NCBI GenBank assembly: GCA_030432565.1
Contig: JAUIGV010000007.1
Location: 143,268 to 207,267 of the forward strand
Direction: 5' to 3'
Length of the DNA stretch: 64,000 bases
DNA from: Verrucomicrobiia bacterium
Lineage (GTDB): Bacteria > Verrucomicrobiota > Verrucomicrobiia > Verrucomicrobiales > Akkermansiaceae
In this document: piece after piece, positions 19,292 to 27,135 of the stretch
Layout: each line of letters begins with the position of its first letter
How positions within the stretch are numbered: position 1 is the stretch's first letter
Notes under the pieces: model-generated
Database searches by the model: none
What the model saw: only the letters and a program-made list of their open reading frames with translations
Told to the model about the DNA's origin: nothing
Program-made: the position numbers and the translations under genes

Positions 19292-19867
19292 TCAGGATGA
19301 ATCGGTGTCTCCCAACTCCATCTGCAACCAAGCCTTGGCCCCCCGCCACGCCCGATCCACCGTCCGCGGCGAGATCTCGAGAATGGAGGCCGTTTCATCG
19401 ACACTGAGCCCGGCAAAGTAGCGCAGCTTGACGACTTGGGCCGCCGTTTCATTTTCGACCTCCAGCTTCGCCAGGGCCTCATCGACCGCGATGATTTCCT
19501 CGGACGGGGCATCCGTTTCGATGAGGAGCCGGGATTCGTTCATCGTGGTGCGCACCTGATCTCCCCCGCGCTTCATGGCCTGTTTGCGTCGGGCGCTCTC
19601 GATCAAGATCCGCCGCATGGCTTCGGCCGCCGCGCCGAAAAAATGCCCGCGCGTCTTCCATTTCGGTTGATCGCCATCCGGTCCGGCCAAGCGAAGGTAG
19701 GCTTCGTGAACCAATGCGGTGGCCTGCAGGGTCTGCCCGCCCCGTTCTCCGGCCATCTTATGCGCCGCCATCCGGCGCAGTTCCTCGTAAGCCGCCGGGA
19801 GCAACCCGGCCGCCGCCTCGCCATCGCCGGCCTCCATGGCCTCGAGGATGCGAGTCACTTCATGCAT
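19292..19867 (-). CDS. ECF sigma factor (Planctomycetes/Verrucomicrobia type, module 1)
   Basis: 191 residues from the ATG at 19867. The frame continues upstream, but homology with the sigma factor at 40822-41385 starts at MHEVTRILEAMEAGD, which sets the start. Region 2 includes YEELRRMAAHKMAGER and ALVHEAYLRL; region 4 includes LRYFAGLSVDETASILEISP followed by TVDRAWRGAKAWL. This matches the ECF group usually called Sig-70_X6/TIGR02999. No anti-sigma gene is present; the kinase-WD40 gene follows after 69 bases, which suggests phosphorylation-based control (inference). Confidence 0.92.
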   Translation of the reverse strand: MHEVTRILEAMEAGDGEAAAGLLPAAYEELRRMAAHKMAGERGGQTLQATALVHEAYLRLAGPDGDQPKWKTRGHFFGAAAEAMRRILIESARRKQAMKRGGDQVRTTMNESRLLIETDAPSEEIIAVDEALAKLEVENETAAQVVKLRYFAGLSVDETASILEISPRTVDRAWRGAKAWLQMELGDTDSS

Positions 19868-19928
19868 TTCACATAATTCACCACAGATAAGGAAGCCTTG
19901 TCGAGATTGGAAAAAAAGTGCTGCCGGG

Positions 19929-19959
19929 TGGCGTCGCCTGCGCCGCGCTTTGCGCATGT
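19929..19959 (+). promoter_or_regulatory. ECF-like promoter element 2 (secreted-protein operon)
   Basis: TGGCGTCG, then TTTGCGCATGT with GCGC 24 bases from the first T, identical in layout to element 1. It faces away from the sigma gene and lies 61 bases before the start of the LRR_5 gene at 20020. Confidence 0.6.
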
Positions 19960-20019
19960 GTTGATGTCCCCCGCGTTTTTCTCGCCGCCGGACGCCGGAA
20001 AACCAGAACCACCACAAGC

Positions 20020-21237
20020 ATGAATCCCACCAAGCCTTCGGCCCTTTTCCTCCTCCTTTATCTTTTCTTGGCCTCCCTTCCATCGGCCCGCGCCGAGCAG
20101 TTTGGATTGTTCACCTACGAGGTGAACAATGGAGAGATCACCATCACCGATTACCCGGAGGACGCCACCGGAGAAGTCGAGATCCCGGCAGAGATTGACG
20201 GGTTGCCGGTGACGATGATCCGCTGGCGCGCCTTCGCCGGCTGCACCGGCCTCACCTCCGTTACTATCCCGGACAGCGTTACCTACATCGGCTACCAGCC
20301 TTTCTCCGCTTGCAGCGATCTCACGTCAATCGAGGTGGACGCCCTGAACCCCGAATTCAGCAGTCTCAACGGGGTGCTCTTCAATAAGGACAGGACACGG
20401 CTCATCCATTATCCGGAGGGGAAAGCAGGAGACTACCTGATTCCAGACAGCGTCACCTCCATTGCTTCCCAGTGGTGCTTTTCATTCATCCTGGGGGGCG
20501 GAGGGATCTGCATCGGCAGCGGAGCGTTTGGGGACAGTAGCAAGCTCACCGGCGTTGGGATCCCTTCCGGGGTGACCAGCATCGGAGCGGAGACCTTCAA
20601 CGGGTCCCCCGCCCTCACAACGATCACCATACCCGCCAGCGTGACTTCGATCGGCAATGAGGGTAACGTCTATCCGTCCGGGGATCCTTTGTCGGGGGCC
20701 TTCGAGGACTGTACGAGCCTGCACTCCGCCATCTTCCTCGGTGATACCCCCACCAAGTTCGACGAAAACACCTTCGCCAATACCGCCCCGGACTTCACCA
20801 TCTATTACCTAAGCACCAGCACCGGTTTCACCTCGCCTACATGGAACGGATACCCGACTATCATGCTGGACGAGGTCACCCATCCCGCCGCTCCTTGGCT
20901 CGTGAGCCATGGCCTTCCCCACGACACCAACCTGCACCAGGATCTCAACGGGGACGGCGTGAGCCTGCTCATGGCCTACGCCCTGAACCTCGACCCCAAG
21001 GAGAACCTCAAGGGCCGCATGCCCGAGCCGATGGTCGGGGCCACCTCACTGGGCCTCTCCTTCCACGCCGTCGCCCCCGGCATCAGCTACCTTGTCGAGA
21101 CCAGCACCGATCTGCAGAGCTGGACCACTGACGGTGTGAACTGGTCGGAGCTTGCAGAGGACGGCCACCGCACTGCCTCAGTCGAGCGCAACGGCCCCCG
21201 CCGCTTCCTGCGCCTCCGTCTGGTCGGAGCCAATTGA
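20020..21237 (+). CDS. Secreted BspA-like LRR_5 protein
   Basis: 405 residues from the ATG at 20020, chosen because a clear signal peptide (MNPTKPSALFLLLYLFLASL, cleavage after ARA) starts there; an upstream in-frame ATG at 19918 would place the promoter element inside the gene. LRR_5 repeats of the type LTSVTIPDSVTYIG occur at about 60-230. A dockerin/EF-hand-like DLNGDGVS motif is followed by a C-terminal module with VETSTDLQSW and RRFLRLRLV. Probably surface-bound or secreted. It is the first gene of a likely four-gene plus-strand operon ending at 26583, preceded by promoter element 2. It is a smaller relative of the 1867-residue LRR_5 protein at 27136. Confidence 0.88.
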   Translation: MNPTKPSALFLLLYLFLASLPSARAEQFGLFTYEVNNGEITITDYPEDATGEVEIPAEIDGLPVTMIRWRAFAGCTGLTSVTIPDSVTYIGYQPFSACSDLTSIEVDALNPEFSSLNGVLFNKDRTRLIHYPEGKAGDYLIPDSVTSIASQWCFSFILGGGGICIGSGAFGDSSKLTGVGIPSGVTSIGAETFNGSPALTTITIPASVTSIGNEGNVYPSGDPLSGAFEDCTSLHSAIFLGDTPTKFDENTFANTAPDFTIYYLSTSTGFTSPTWNGYPTIMLDEVTHPAAPWLVSHGLPHDTNLHQDLNGDGVSLLMAYALNLDPKENLKGRMPEPMVGATSLGLSFHAVAPGISYLVETSTDLQSWTTDGVNWSELAEDGHRTASVERNGPRRFLRLRLVGAN

Positions 21238-21328
21238 AGCCAAGCCAGCCCCACTCAACAAAAGACTCACCACTTAGCCGCCCTTCCTGACTCCCATCAT
21301 CAATCCCCCAAATCCAACAACTCATCAA

Positions 21329-22606
21329 ATGAAAAAAACAGTAACAACCATCCTCTCTCTCTTCGCCCTCGCAGGAGCATCCAACGCCGACGAGGAAATC
21401 ACCAAGAAAGTCATCTGGGACAACGGTCCTTTTGACACCGTCCTGTTTTCCGGATTTTTCTCTTCAAGAGACGTCTGTGGCGACGATTTTCAACTCTCCC
21501 GGAACACCGTCATTGGCTCGTTGACGGTCTGGGTTCATGACATCTACCCGACAGGTGAAGTGAAGTCCGTGGGAGAAATCGATTCCCTCGATGCCTTCAC
21601 GGGCACCTTGTCGGTCGGATTTTACCGGGATGGCGGAGATGCCCCGGGCGCGTTTGTCGCGAGCCGCTCCATCGTCAACCCGGAGATCGTGGATACCGAA
21701 GCCATCTCCCCCGTGGAGGAGCATGTATTCCGCATCCATGGGGATTTCTCCACCCCCCTGACCCTCCCGAAAGGAGACTACTGGATCGTCTTCCATAACG
21801 GCACCTGGCTTTCGCCGCACGAAGGACCCAACGACCTGATCATTCGTGGAACCCAGGCGCAATCAGGATCACGCGCCGTGATTGCGGACAGCCCGACCGC
21901 CCCCGCAGGTTGGACTGACCATGCCGACGTCCGCGACCTCGCCTTCCAACTTCACACGACCCAAGGCTTCCTGGGCCACGACATTTCAGTCTTTCTTAGG
22001 TATTACAATGGCAATAACCTCCAGGGAAGATTCGGTCCCCCTTATATTTTAGGCACCGAGCAAGTCGGTCCGAATATCGAATTTGAACCATGGCGCAATG
22101 AGCTAGGAGCAGCAGGGGGATTTGATTTTGACGCTTTCTCCATCGAGATTGACGAATCCACTCTTTGGGACTTTGGAACCGCCGCCTCCGGCAATTTCAA
22201 CGGTTACGTCTTCGAAGACACCAATGACACCCTTCCTGATTTCCTTTCAGTGACACTCGACGAATCCGTCTCCACGAGAGTGCCATCACAAATCCTGGTC
22301 AGCCCGAACACCATCTGGGTCAACGATGAATCATACTTCTACGGACCAGATGAATTCGTCCGCCTCATCGTCACCTTCGCCGAGAAGCGCCCGGCCCCCG
22401 TCATCTCGCTCTCCCCGGGAACAAAGGGCAGCATGCTCCTCGAAGCCCCGACCGTCGTTGGCAAAACCTATCAATTCGAGCGGTCCACTGACTTGCAAAA
22501 CTGGGTCCCCTTTGACCTTCGCTATACCGCAACCTCCCCCTTCATCACAACCCATCTCAAGCCCACGGGGCTCAAAGAGTTCTACCATCTGCGCGAAGTG
22601 GAATAG
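21329..22606 (+). CDS. Secreted protein of unknown function with shared C-terminal module
   Basis: 425 residues with a signal peptide (MKKTVTTILSLFALAGASNA). The body is beta-rich and contains no domain I recognise; its first half resembles the N-terminal part of the calcium-repeat proteins at 22670, 44513 and 47998 (a GxFxxSRSI-type segment followed by PKGDYWIVFHNGTW). The C-terminus carries the shared module (YQFERSTDLQNWVPF, then FYHLREVE). It is 91 bases downstream of the LRR_5 gene with no promoter element between, so probably in the same operon. Confidence 0.8.
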   Translation: MKKTVTTILSLFALAGASNADEEITKKVIWDNGPFDTVLFSGFFSSRDVCGDDFQLSRNTVIGSLTVWVHDIYPTGEVKSVGEIDSLDAFTGTLSVGFYRDGGDAPGAFVASRSIVNPEIVDTEAISPVEEHVFRIHGDFSTPLTLPKGDYWIVFHNGTWLSPHEGPNDLIIRGTQAQSGSRAVIADSPTAPAGWTDHADVRDLAFQLHTTQGFLGHDISVFLRYYNGNNLQGRFGPPYILGTEQVGPNIEFEPWRNELGAAGGFDFDAFSIEIDESTLWDFGTAASGNFNGYVFEDTNDTLPDFLSVTLDESVSTRVPSQILVSPNTIWVNDESYFYGPDEFVRLIVTFAEKRPAPVISLSPGTKGSMLLEAPTVVGKTYQFERSTDLQNWVPFDLRYTATSPFITTHLKPTGLKEFYHLREVE

Positions 22607-22669
22607 TCCACCGGTTCCCTCTTCTTGAAGCCCACTCGCCTATCAGCAAACCCTTCGAAAAACATTCTC

Positions 22670-24553
22670 ATGAAAATTTCCAAACTCATACCCATCCTGT
22701 CTCTTCTCACTTGTGGAGCAAGTGTCGCCGACCCGACTCCCACCATCCGCTTTGACCAGCCGTCCTGGTTTCCCGCTTTTCGCAATAACCTTGCCAGTGC
22801 GGCGAGTCACGAGGAAACCTCCGGGAGCCGTCGGAGCAACCTGGCTTTTGACAATTTCTTGTTTCCAACGGCGCAGAAGATCATCGAGGTCCGCTGGGAA
22901 GGGTTCTACTCCTCCAAAGACCACGGAATCGACGTCATCAACACGAATACCTGGAGAGTTTCGATTCACGCGGACGACAACGGAACACCTGTAACCTTCC
23001 CCTTGCTCACCGAATCTCGCGACGTCGGCGACGTCCCCATGACGGTGGTAGGAGATTCAATTCTTGGGCCCTTTGATAACGGCGGGACCTCCCCGGTCAT
23101 CCCGGAGCGGCGGCTGAGAAGCTACTCCTTCCAACTCGCCACTCCCTTTGCGGCCCAAGCCAACACCAAATATTGGATCAGCATCCAGTCACTTTCACCA
23201 AATCATCGGCCGTTCTTTTGGTGGAACTGCACCGGAACCGTCTCTGACCCGGTGGCCCAGCGTTCCTTCGCCTCCAAAGGCTACCAAACCGATGGCTTCC
23301 ATCAGAGAAATGGCTCCGTGCCTTATCCACCCTACAACCTGGTCATGACCCTCCTGACTCTTCCGGCCAATGACGCGGACGAGGATGGCATGGATGACGA
23401 TTGGGAGAACGCCAACGGCCTAGACGCGACGAGAGATGATTCCCGGGAAGATCCCGACGACGACGGTTCCACCAACCTCCGGGAATTTGAACAACTCACC
23501 AATCCACAGAATCCCGATACCGAGGGCGACGGACTGTTGGACGGAGTGGAATCCAACAGCGGCCTCTACATCGACGAGACTGATACCGGCACCAGTCCAC
23601 TCCTTGCTGATTCGGACCGCGACGGTCTCAGCGATTCCATCGAGATCCCTTCCCTGCCCTTCGTGGATGAGAATCAGCCGGGGTCCGATCCCAACAAAAA
23701 GGATAGCGACGGCGATCACTACGACGACGGACTCGAGGCACGCTCCGCCCTCGACCCGACCGATCCCGCCATCCATCCGGATCTCATCATCCTCGGAACC
23801 GGCCAAAAAGCGCTCCTCGGCAATAGCCTGACCGAGGGCCTGCCATCATCGGCCATCACTGCCAACCGCTTGAATTCGGACCGGCTCTTCAATGGAAAAC
23901 TGGGCACCGGATTGTCGGATTGGACTTGGATCGCCGACGATATCGGAGAGCCGGAAATCTGGACGGCCGTCGATCTGGACCGGTCGTTCCATCTCACCCA
24001 CTTCACCATCGCCGCACCCTCCACCCTCAGTCGCAGCCCCATCCGCTGGGAGCTTCAGGGATCTCTGGATGGCATTCACTTCGAAACCATTTTTCATTAC
24101 AGCGACCACGAACAGGCGATCTGGAGCGAGGCCAGCCAGGTTCTCCGATACGATGCCGGGGTGCATTTTCAAAGACCGAAGGCCTTTTCAGTCTATCGCT
24201 TTGTCAGCGAAGGCGGAAGCCTTGATCCGAGAATCACGCTGCAGTTGGGCGAACTGGAACTCTTCGGCACCGACGCCGAGACCACCCTGCAAGGACCGGT
24301 GATGAGCTGGGGAGGCCCCTTTCTCAGTTTCAACATTCCCGAAAATGCCCTTCCGGGCACCCGCTGGACCCTCGAACGCAGCACCGACCTCGAGAGCTGG
24401 GAGGCCATTTACCACTTCGAGGAAGGCGAGCGCTCCGAGTACGAAGGACAATCGCTTTACGTCACTGAAACCGAATCTGGCGTTTCCATAATCGACGGGG
24501 CCCCACCGGCCGGCCCTGTCTTCTACCGCTTGAGAGTCGTCTCCGAAGAGTAG
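22670..24553 (+). CDS. Secreted calcium-binding-repeat protein with F5/8 type C domain
   Basis: 627 residues from the ATG at 22670, where a signal peptide begins (MKISKLIPILSLLTCGASVA). Domains in order: a beta-rich N-terminal domain (20-225), thrombospondin type 3-like Asp-rich repeats (about 226-365; DADEDGMDDDW, DSDRDGLSD, DSDGDHYDDG) expected to bind calcium, a discoidin/F5-8C-like domain (about 375-535; an IRWELQGSLDG strand and a WTAVDLDRSFHL segment) and the shared C-terminal module (LERSTDLESWEAIYHF, then FYRLRVVSEE). It starts 63 bases after the previous stop. F5/8C domains often bind carbohydrate; the ligand is unknown. Confidence 0.88.
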   Translation: MKISKLIPILSLLTCGASVADPTPTIRFDQPSWFPAFRNNLASAASHEETSGSRRSNLAFDNFLFPTAQKIIEVRWEGFYSSKDHGIDVINTNTWRVSIHADDNGTPVTFPLLTESRDVGDVPMTVVGDSILGPFDNGGTSPVIPERRLRSYSFQLATPFAAQANTKYWISIQSLSPNHRPFFWWNCTGTVSDPVAQRSFASKGYQTDGFHQRNGSVPYPPYNLVMTLLTLPANDADEDGMDDDWENANGLDATRDDSREDPDDDGSTNLREFEQLTNPQNPDTEGDGLLDGVESNSGLYIDETDTGTSPLLADSDRDGLSDSIEIPSLPFVDENQPGSDPNKKDSDGDHYDDGLEARSALDPTDPAIHPDLIILGTGQKALLGNSLTEGLPSSAITANRLNSDRLFNGKLGTGLSDWTWIADDIGEPEIWTAVDLDRSFHLTHFTIAAPSTLSRSPIRWELQGSLDGIHFETIFHYSDHEQAIWSEASQVLRYDAGVHFQRPKAFSVYRFVSEGGSLDPRITLQLGELELFGTDAETTLQGPVMSWGGPFLSFNIPENALPGTRWTLERSTDLESWEAIYHFEEGERSEYEGQSLYVTETESGVSIIDGAPPAGPVFYRLRVVSEE

Positions 24554-24624
24554 CACCCGATGGACCACGCCCATCCTCGCCCGGAAGCGGTCAATAACCC
24601 TGCCACCTTCAGCCTGCCGAAATC

Positions 24625-26583
24625 ATGACCACCACTCCCACCAAAAAATCGACCCGCCACCGCGGTCTCCACCTTTCCCGCACCAAACGCAAGGCCCTCC
24701 GTCGCCGGAGCCAATACGCACTGCGCTACTGGAAATTCCTCACCCGCTGCTTCACCTCGCTGCGCCGCCGACCCGCCTTCCGCTTTTCCAATGCCCTAAA
24801 ACGATGGCGCGCCGCCCTCGGCGCCCTAGCCCTGGCCTGCTGGCTGCCCGCCCTTGCGCAAGCCGACACCTTCACCGTCAACAGCAACTCCGACATCTCG
24901 GAGGAAGAGGATGGAGACCTCACCCTGCGCGAAGCGATCACCCGGGCCAACGAGAACCCGGGCCCGGACACCATTGACTTCACCGACGACCTCTCCGGAG
25001 CGGTGATCAAATTGACCCAGGGCGAGCTCGCCATCAGCGACGAGCTCAGCATCGACGCCTCCAGCCTCGCCGAAGCACCGATCATCGATGCCGATCAAAA
25101 ATCGCGCGTGATGCACTTCACCGCTTCGGAAGGCAGCTTGGACCTCACCAGGCTCACGCTGCGAAATGGAACCACCGATGGCGACGGCGCCGGGATCCTG
25201 TTTACTTCCACCGGAGCCCTCACTCTCACCAACGCCACCACGAGTGGGAACAAGGCAAACGGTGAGGCAAGTGAGGGCGGAGGCATTTCCGCCCTTTCCG
25301 GAGCGGTCATTCTCGTGAACTCCGTCGTGAGCGGAAACGATGCCTACTCGGGTGGTGGCATTGCCACCAAATCTGGTTCCATCACCCTCGCGAATTCAAC
25401 CGTGACCGGCAATCACTCGGGTTACGGTCATACCTACGGTGGAGGTCTTTATTCGGACTCCGGAACGATCACCCTCGCCGACTCCAGCGTCAGTCAGAAT
25501 CAGTCTGGTTACGGGGGCGGGATTTGCACGGTCTCAGGAGCCGTCATCCTGACGAATTCCACCCTGAACGGGAACGAAGCCACCTATGGTGTCGGTGGTG
25601 GGATTTCCACCCGTTCAGGAGCGATCGCACTCACAAACTCCACCCTCAACGGGAATCGCTCCAGTTGGCGCGGGGCTGGAATTGATACCGATTCCGGCGC
25701 CCTCTCGCTTGTCAATTCTACCATCACCGGGAACATCACGGGTTCCCCATTCACCGGAGATTACGGCGCAGTTTTTTCATCAGAAGGAGCGATCTCCATC
25801 GTCAACTCCATTATCGCCGGGAACTGGGAACGGATTTATTCGGTGCGGAGAACTTGGGATGGAGGCTTTCCCAAGATTCAAATCATTCAAACCTCTCGTA
25901 ACCCCTCCGACCTTGTTGTCTCTGGAAACTTCGCAGAGGGCCTTCAGGTCTCCCACAGCCTCATTGGTAAGATCAAGGGTGCCCGCCTCGACGAGGCCCT
26001 ACTCAACAAGGACAACCTCATCGCCGTCGACCCGCTCCTCGCTCCCCTCGCCGACAATGGTGGCCCGACCCAAACGATGCTGCCCTATCCGGAATCACCC
26101 GTCATCAATGCCGGCGCTCCGACCGGGCACCCCACCGACCAGCGGGGTCTCCCCCACCTTGGAGCGCCCGACATCGGAGCCGTTGAATTCCAGGGAACGT
26201 CCGACCTTCGCCGGGTCCTGCCACTCGACCACGATGGCGATGGAAACTCATACCAACTCGAAAAGGCGGTGGGCACCAATCCTTTCGTGTCCGACTCCAA
26301 CGATCCCCGCCTCCTTCAGCGGCCCACTTTCAAGGTCGAAGGCCAGGCCGTGCTGAGCTTTGGGATCGCGGAAACCGCTCTTGCAGGCACCCGCTGGATC
26401 CTCGAACGGACCACCGACCTGGAGAACTACGAGGTCATCTACCACTTCGGTGACAACGAGCACTCCGAGTACGAGGATCATCCGATCACCATCACCGAGA
26501 CCGAAACCGGGGTATCCATTACCGATGAAGCTCCACCGAGCGGCCCTTTCTTCTACCGCCTGAGAATCATCCTCGAAGAGTAG
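24625..26583 (+). CDS. Secreted beta-helix protein with CSLREA-type start (copy 1)
   Basis: 652 residues. A very long basic leader (about 64 residues, rich in Arg/Lys) precedes a hydrophobic stretch and an ALAQA cleavage site at residue 80. A CSLREA-like segment follows (DLTLREAITRANENPGPDTI), then parallel beta-helix repeats (SGAITLTNSTVSGN type) and a C-terminal region with DNGGPTQTMLP, typical of choice-of-anchor Q proteins. It ends in the shared module (LERTTDLENYEVIYHF, then FYRLRIILEE). The first 176 codons match the gene at 41562 nearly base for base, and the C-terminal part is also close, while the helix between differs. Last gene of the operon from 20020. Confidence 0.88.
   Translation: MTTTPTKKSTRHRGLHLSRTKRKALRRRSQYALRYWKFLTRCFTSLRRRPAFRFSNALKRWRAALGALALACWLPALAQADTFTVNSNSDISEEEDGDLTLREAITRANENPGPDTIDFTDDLSGAVIKLTQGELAISDELSIDASSLAEAPIIDADQKSRVMHFTASEGSLDLTRLTLRNGTTDGDGAGILFTSTGALTLTNATTSGNKANGEASEGGGISALSGAVILVNSVVSGNDAYSGGGIATKSGSITLANSTVTGNHSGYGHTYGGGLYSDSGTITLADSSVSQNQSGYGGGICTVSGAVILTNSTLNGNEATYGVGGGISTRSGAIALTNSTLNGNRSSWRGAGIDTDSGALSLVNSTITGNITGSPFTGDYGAVFSSEGAISIVNSIIAGNWERIYSVRRTWDGGFPKIQIIQTSRNPSDLVVSGNFAEGLQVSHSLIGKIKGARLDEALLNKDNLIAVDPLLAPLADNGGPTQTMLPYPESPVINAGAPTGHPTDQRGLPHLGAPDIGAVEFQGTSDLRRVLPLDHDGDGNSYQLEKAVGTNPFVSDSNDPRLLQRPTFKVEGQAVLSFGIAETALAGTRWILERTTDLENYEVIYHFGDNEHSEYEDHPITITETETGVSITDEAPPSGPFFYRLRIILEE
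24641..25169 (+). repeat. 529-bp near-identical repeat, copy A (pair 41578-42106)
   Basis: Aligns without gaps to 41578-42106 (constant offset 16937) with only scattered base differences. It covers the signal peptide and CSLREA region of the two beta-helix genes. Similarity drops abruptly where the beta-helix repeats begin, which suggests recent duplication or gene conversion of the 5' part with a divergent passenger. Confidence 0.85.
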
Positions 26584-26634
26584 CACCCGACTTGTTCTCC
26601 CGATTCCCGATATTTCAGAAAATCGGAAATCAAG

Positions 26635-26665
26635 TGGCGCTCCGCTCAGCCGTAAATGCGCATGT
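26635..26665 (+). promoter_or_regulatory. ECF-like promoter element 3 (before decayed LRR_5 gene)
   Basis: TGGCGC, then AATGCGCATGTCCC with GCGC 24 bases from the first T, the same layout as elements 1 and 2. It precedes a decayed gene, so the element has outlived its reading frame. Confidence 0.5.
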
Positions 26666-26725
26666 CCCAAGAAGACCACCTATCCGAACCATAACTCCCT
26701 TCCTTCATCCTCTCAAGTCTACTGG

Positions 26726-27017
26726 ATCCTCCTGGCCCTGTTCGGGCCGCCGGACTCCGCTCTCCAGGCCGAAACCTTCGGGCTCTTCACTTACCGGGCG
26801 GTGGACGGGGCTTAGGTTACCATCACCGACTACCCTGAAGATGCCTCCGGGACCGTTATACCGGTCTGAAAGACGACGAAGTGGACTCGTTGAACCCGCA
26901 TTCCAGCAGTCTTGATGACGTTTTGTCACCCAAGGACCAAACTGCTTTACTGCGCAATCCTGCAGGGTGCGAGGGAGATGACCAAATCCCGGCAGGAGTG
27001 ACCCAAACCGGAAAGTA
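26726..27017 (+). pseudogene. Decayed N-terminal fragment of an LRR_5/BspA-like secreted protein
   Basis: The frame from 26726 reads as a signal-peptide end (ILLALFGPPDSALQAE), then ETFGLFTYRAVDGA, a stop, VTITDYPEDASG and a second stop. This parallels EQFGLFTYEVNNGEITITDY of the gene at 20020. A second piece in another frame (about 26871-27017) reads DEVDSLNPHSSSLDDVL and then SPKDQTALLRNPAG, parallel to the region of the intact gene around its residue 110. The segment between is deleted. Intact C-terminal repeats are absent. Confidence 0.75.
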
Positions 27018-27076
27018 AGAGCTTCGAACCCGCGCCTGGCGGGAATCACCGTAAAAATCAAAAAATCAAAAAAAGC

Positions 27077-27106
27077 TGACGTGTTTTCAATCCGGAATGC
27101 GCACGT
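27077..27106 (+). promoter_or_regulatory. ECF-like promoter element 4 (giant LRR_5 gene)
   Basis: TGACGTGTTTT, then ATGCGCACGTAAG with GCGC 23 bases from the first T. It lies 30 bases before the ATG at 27136. Confidence 0.6.
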
Positions 27107-27135
27107 AAGGAGTAAGAAATCATCCCACTCCTCTC

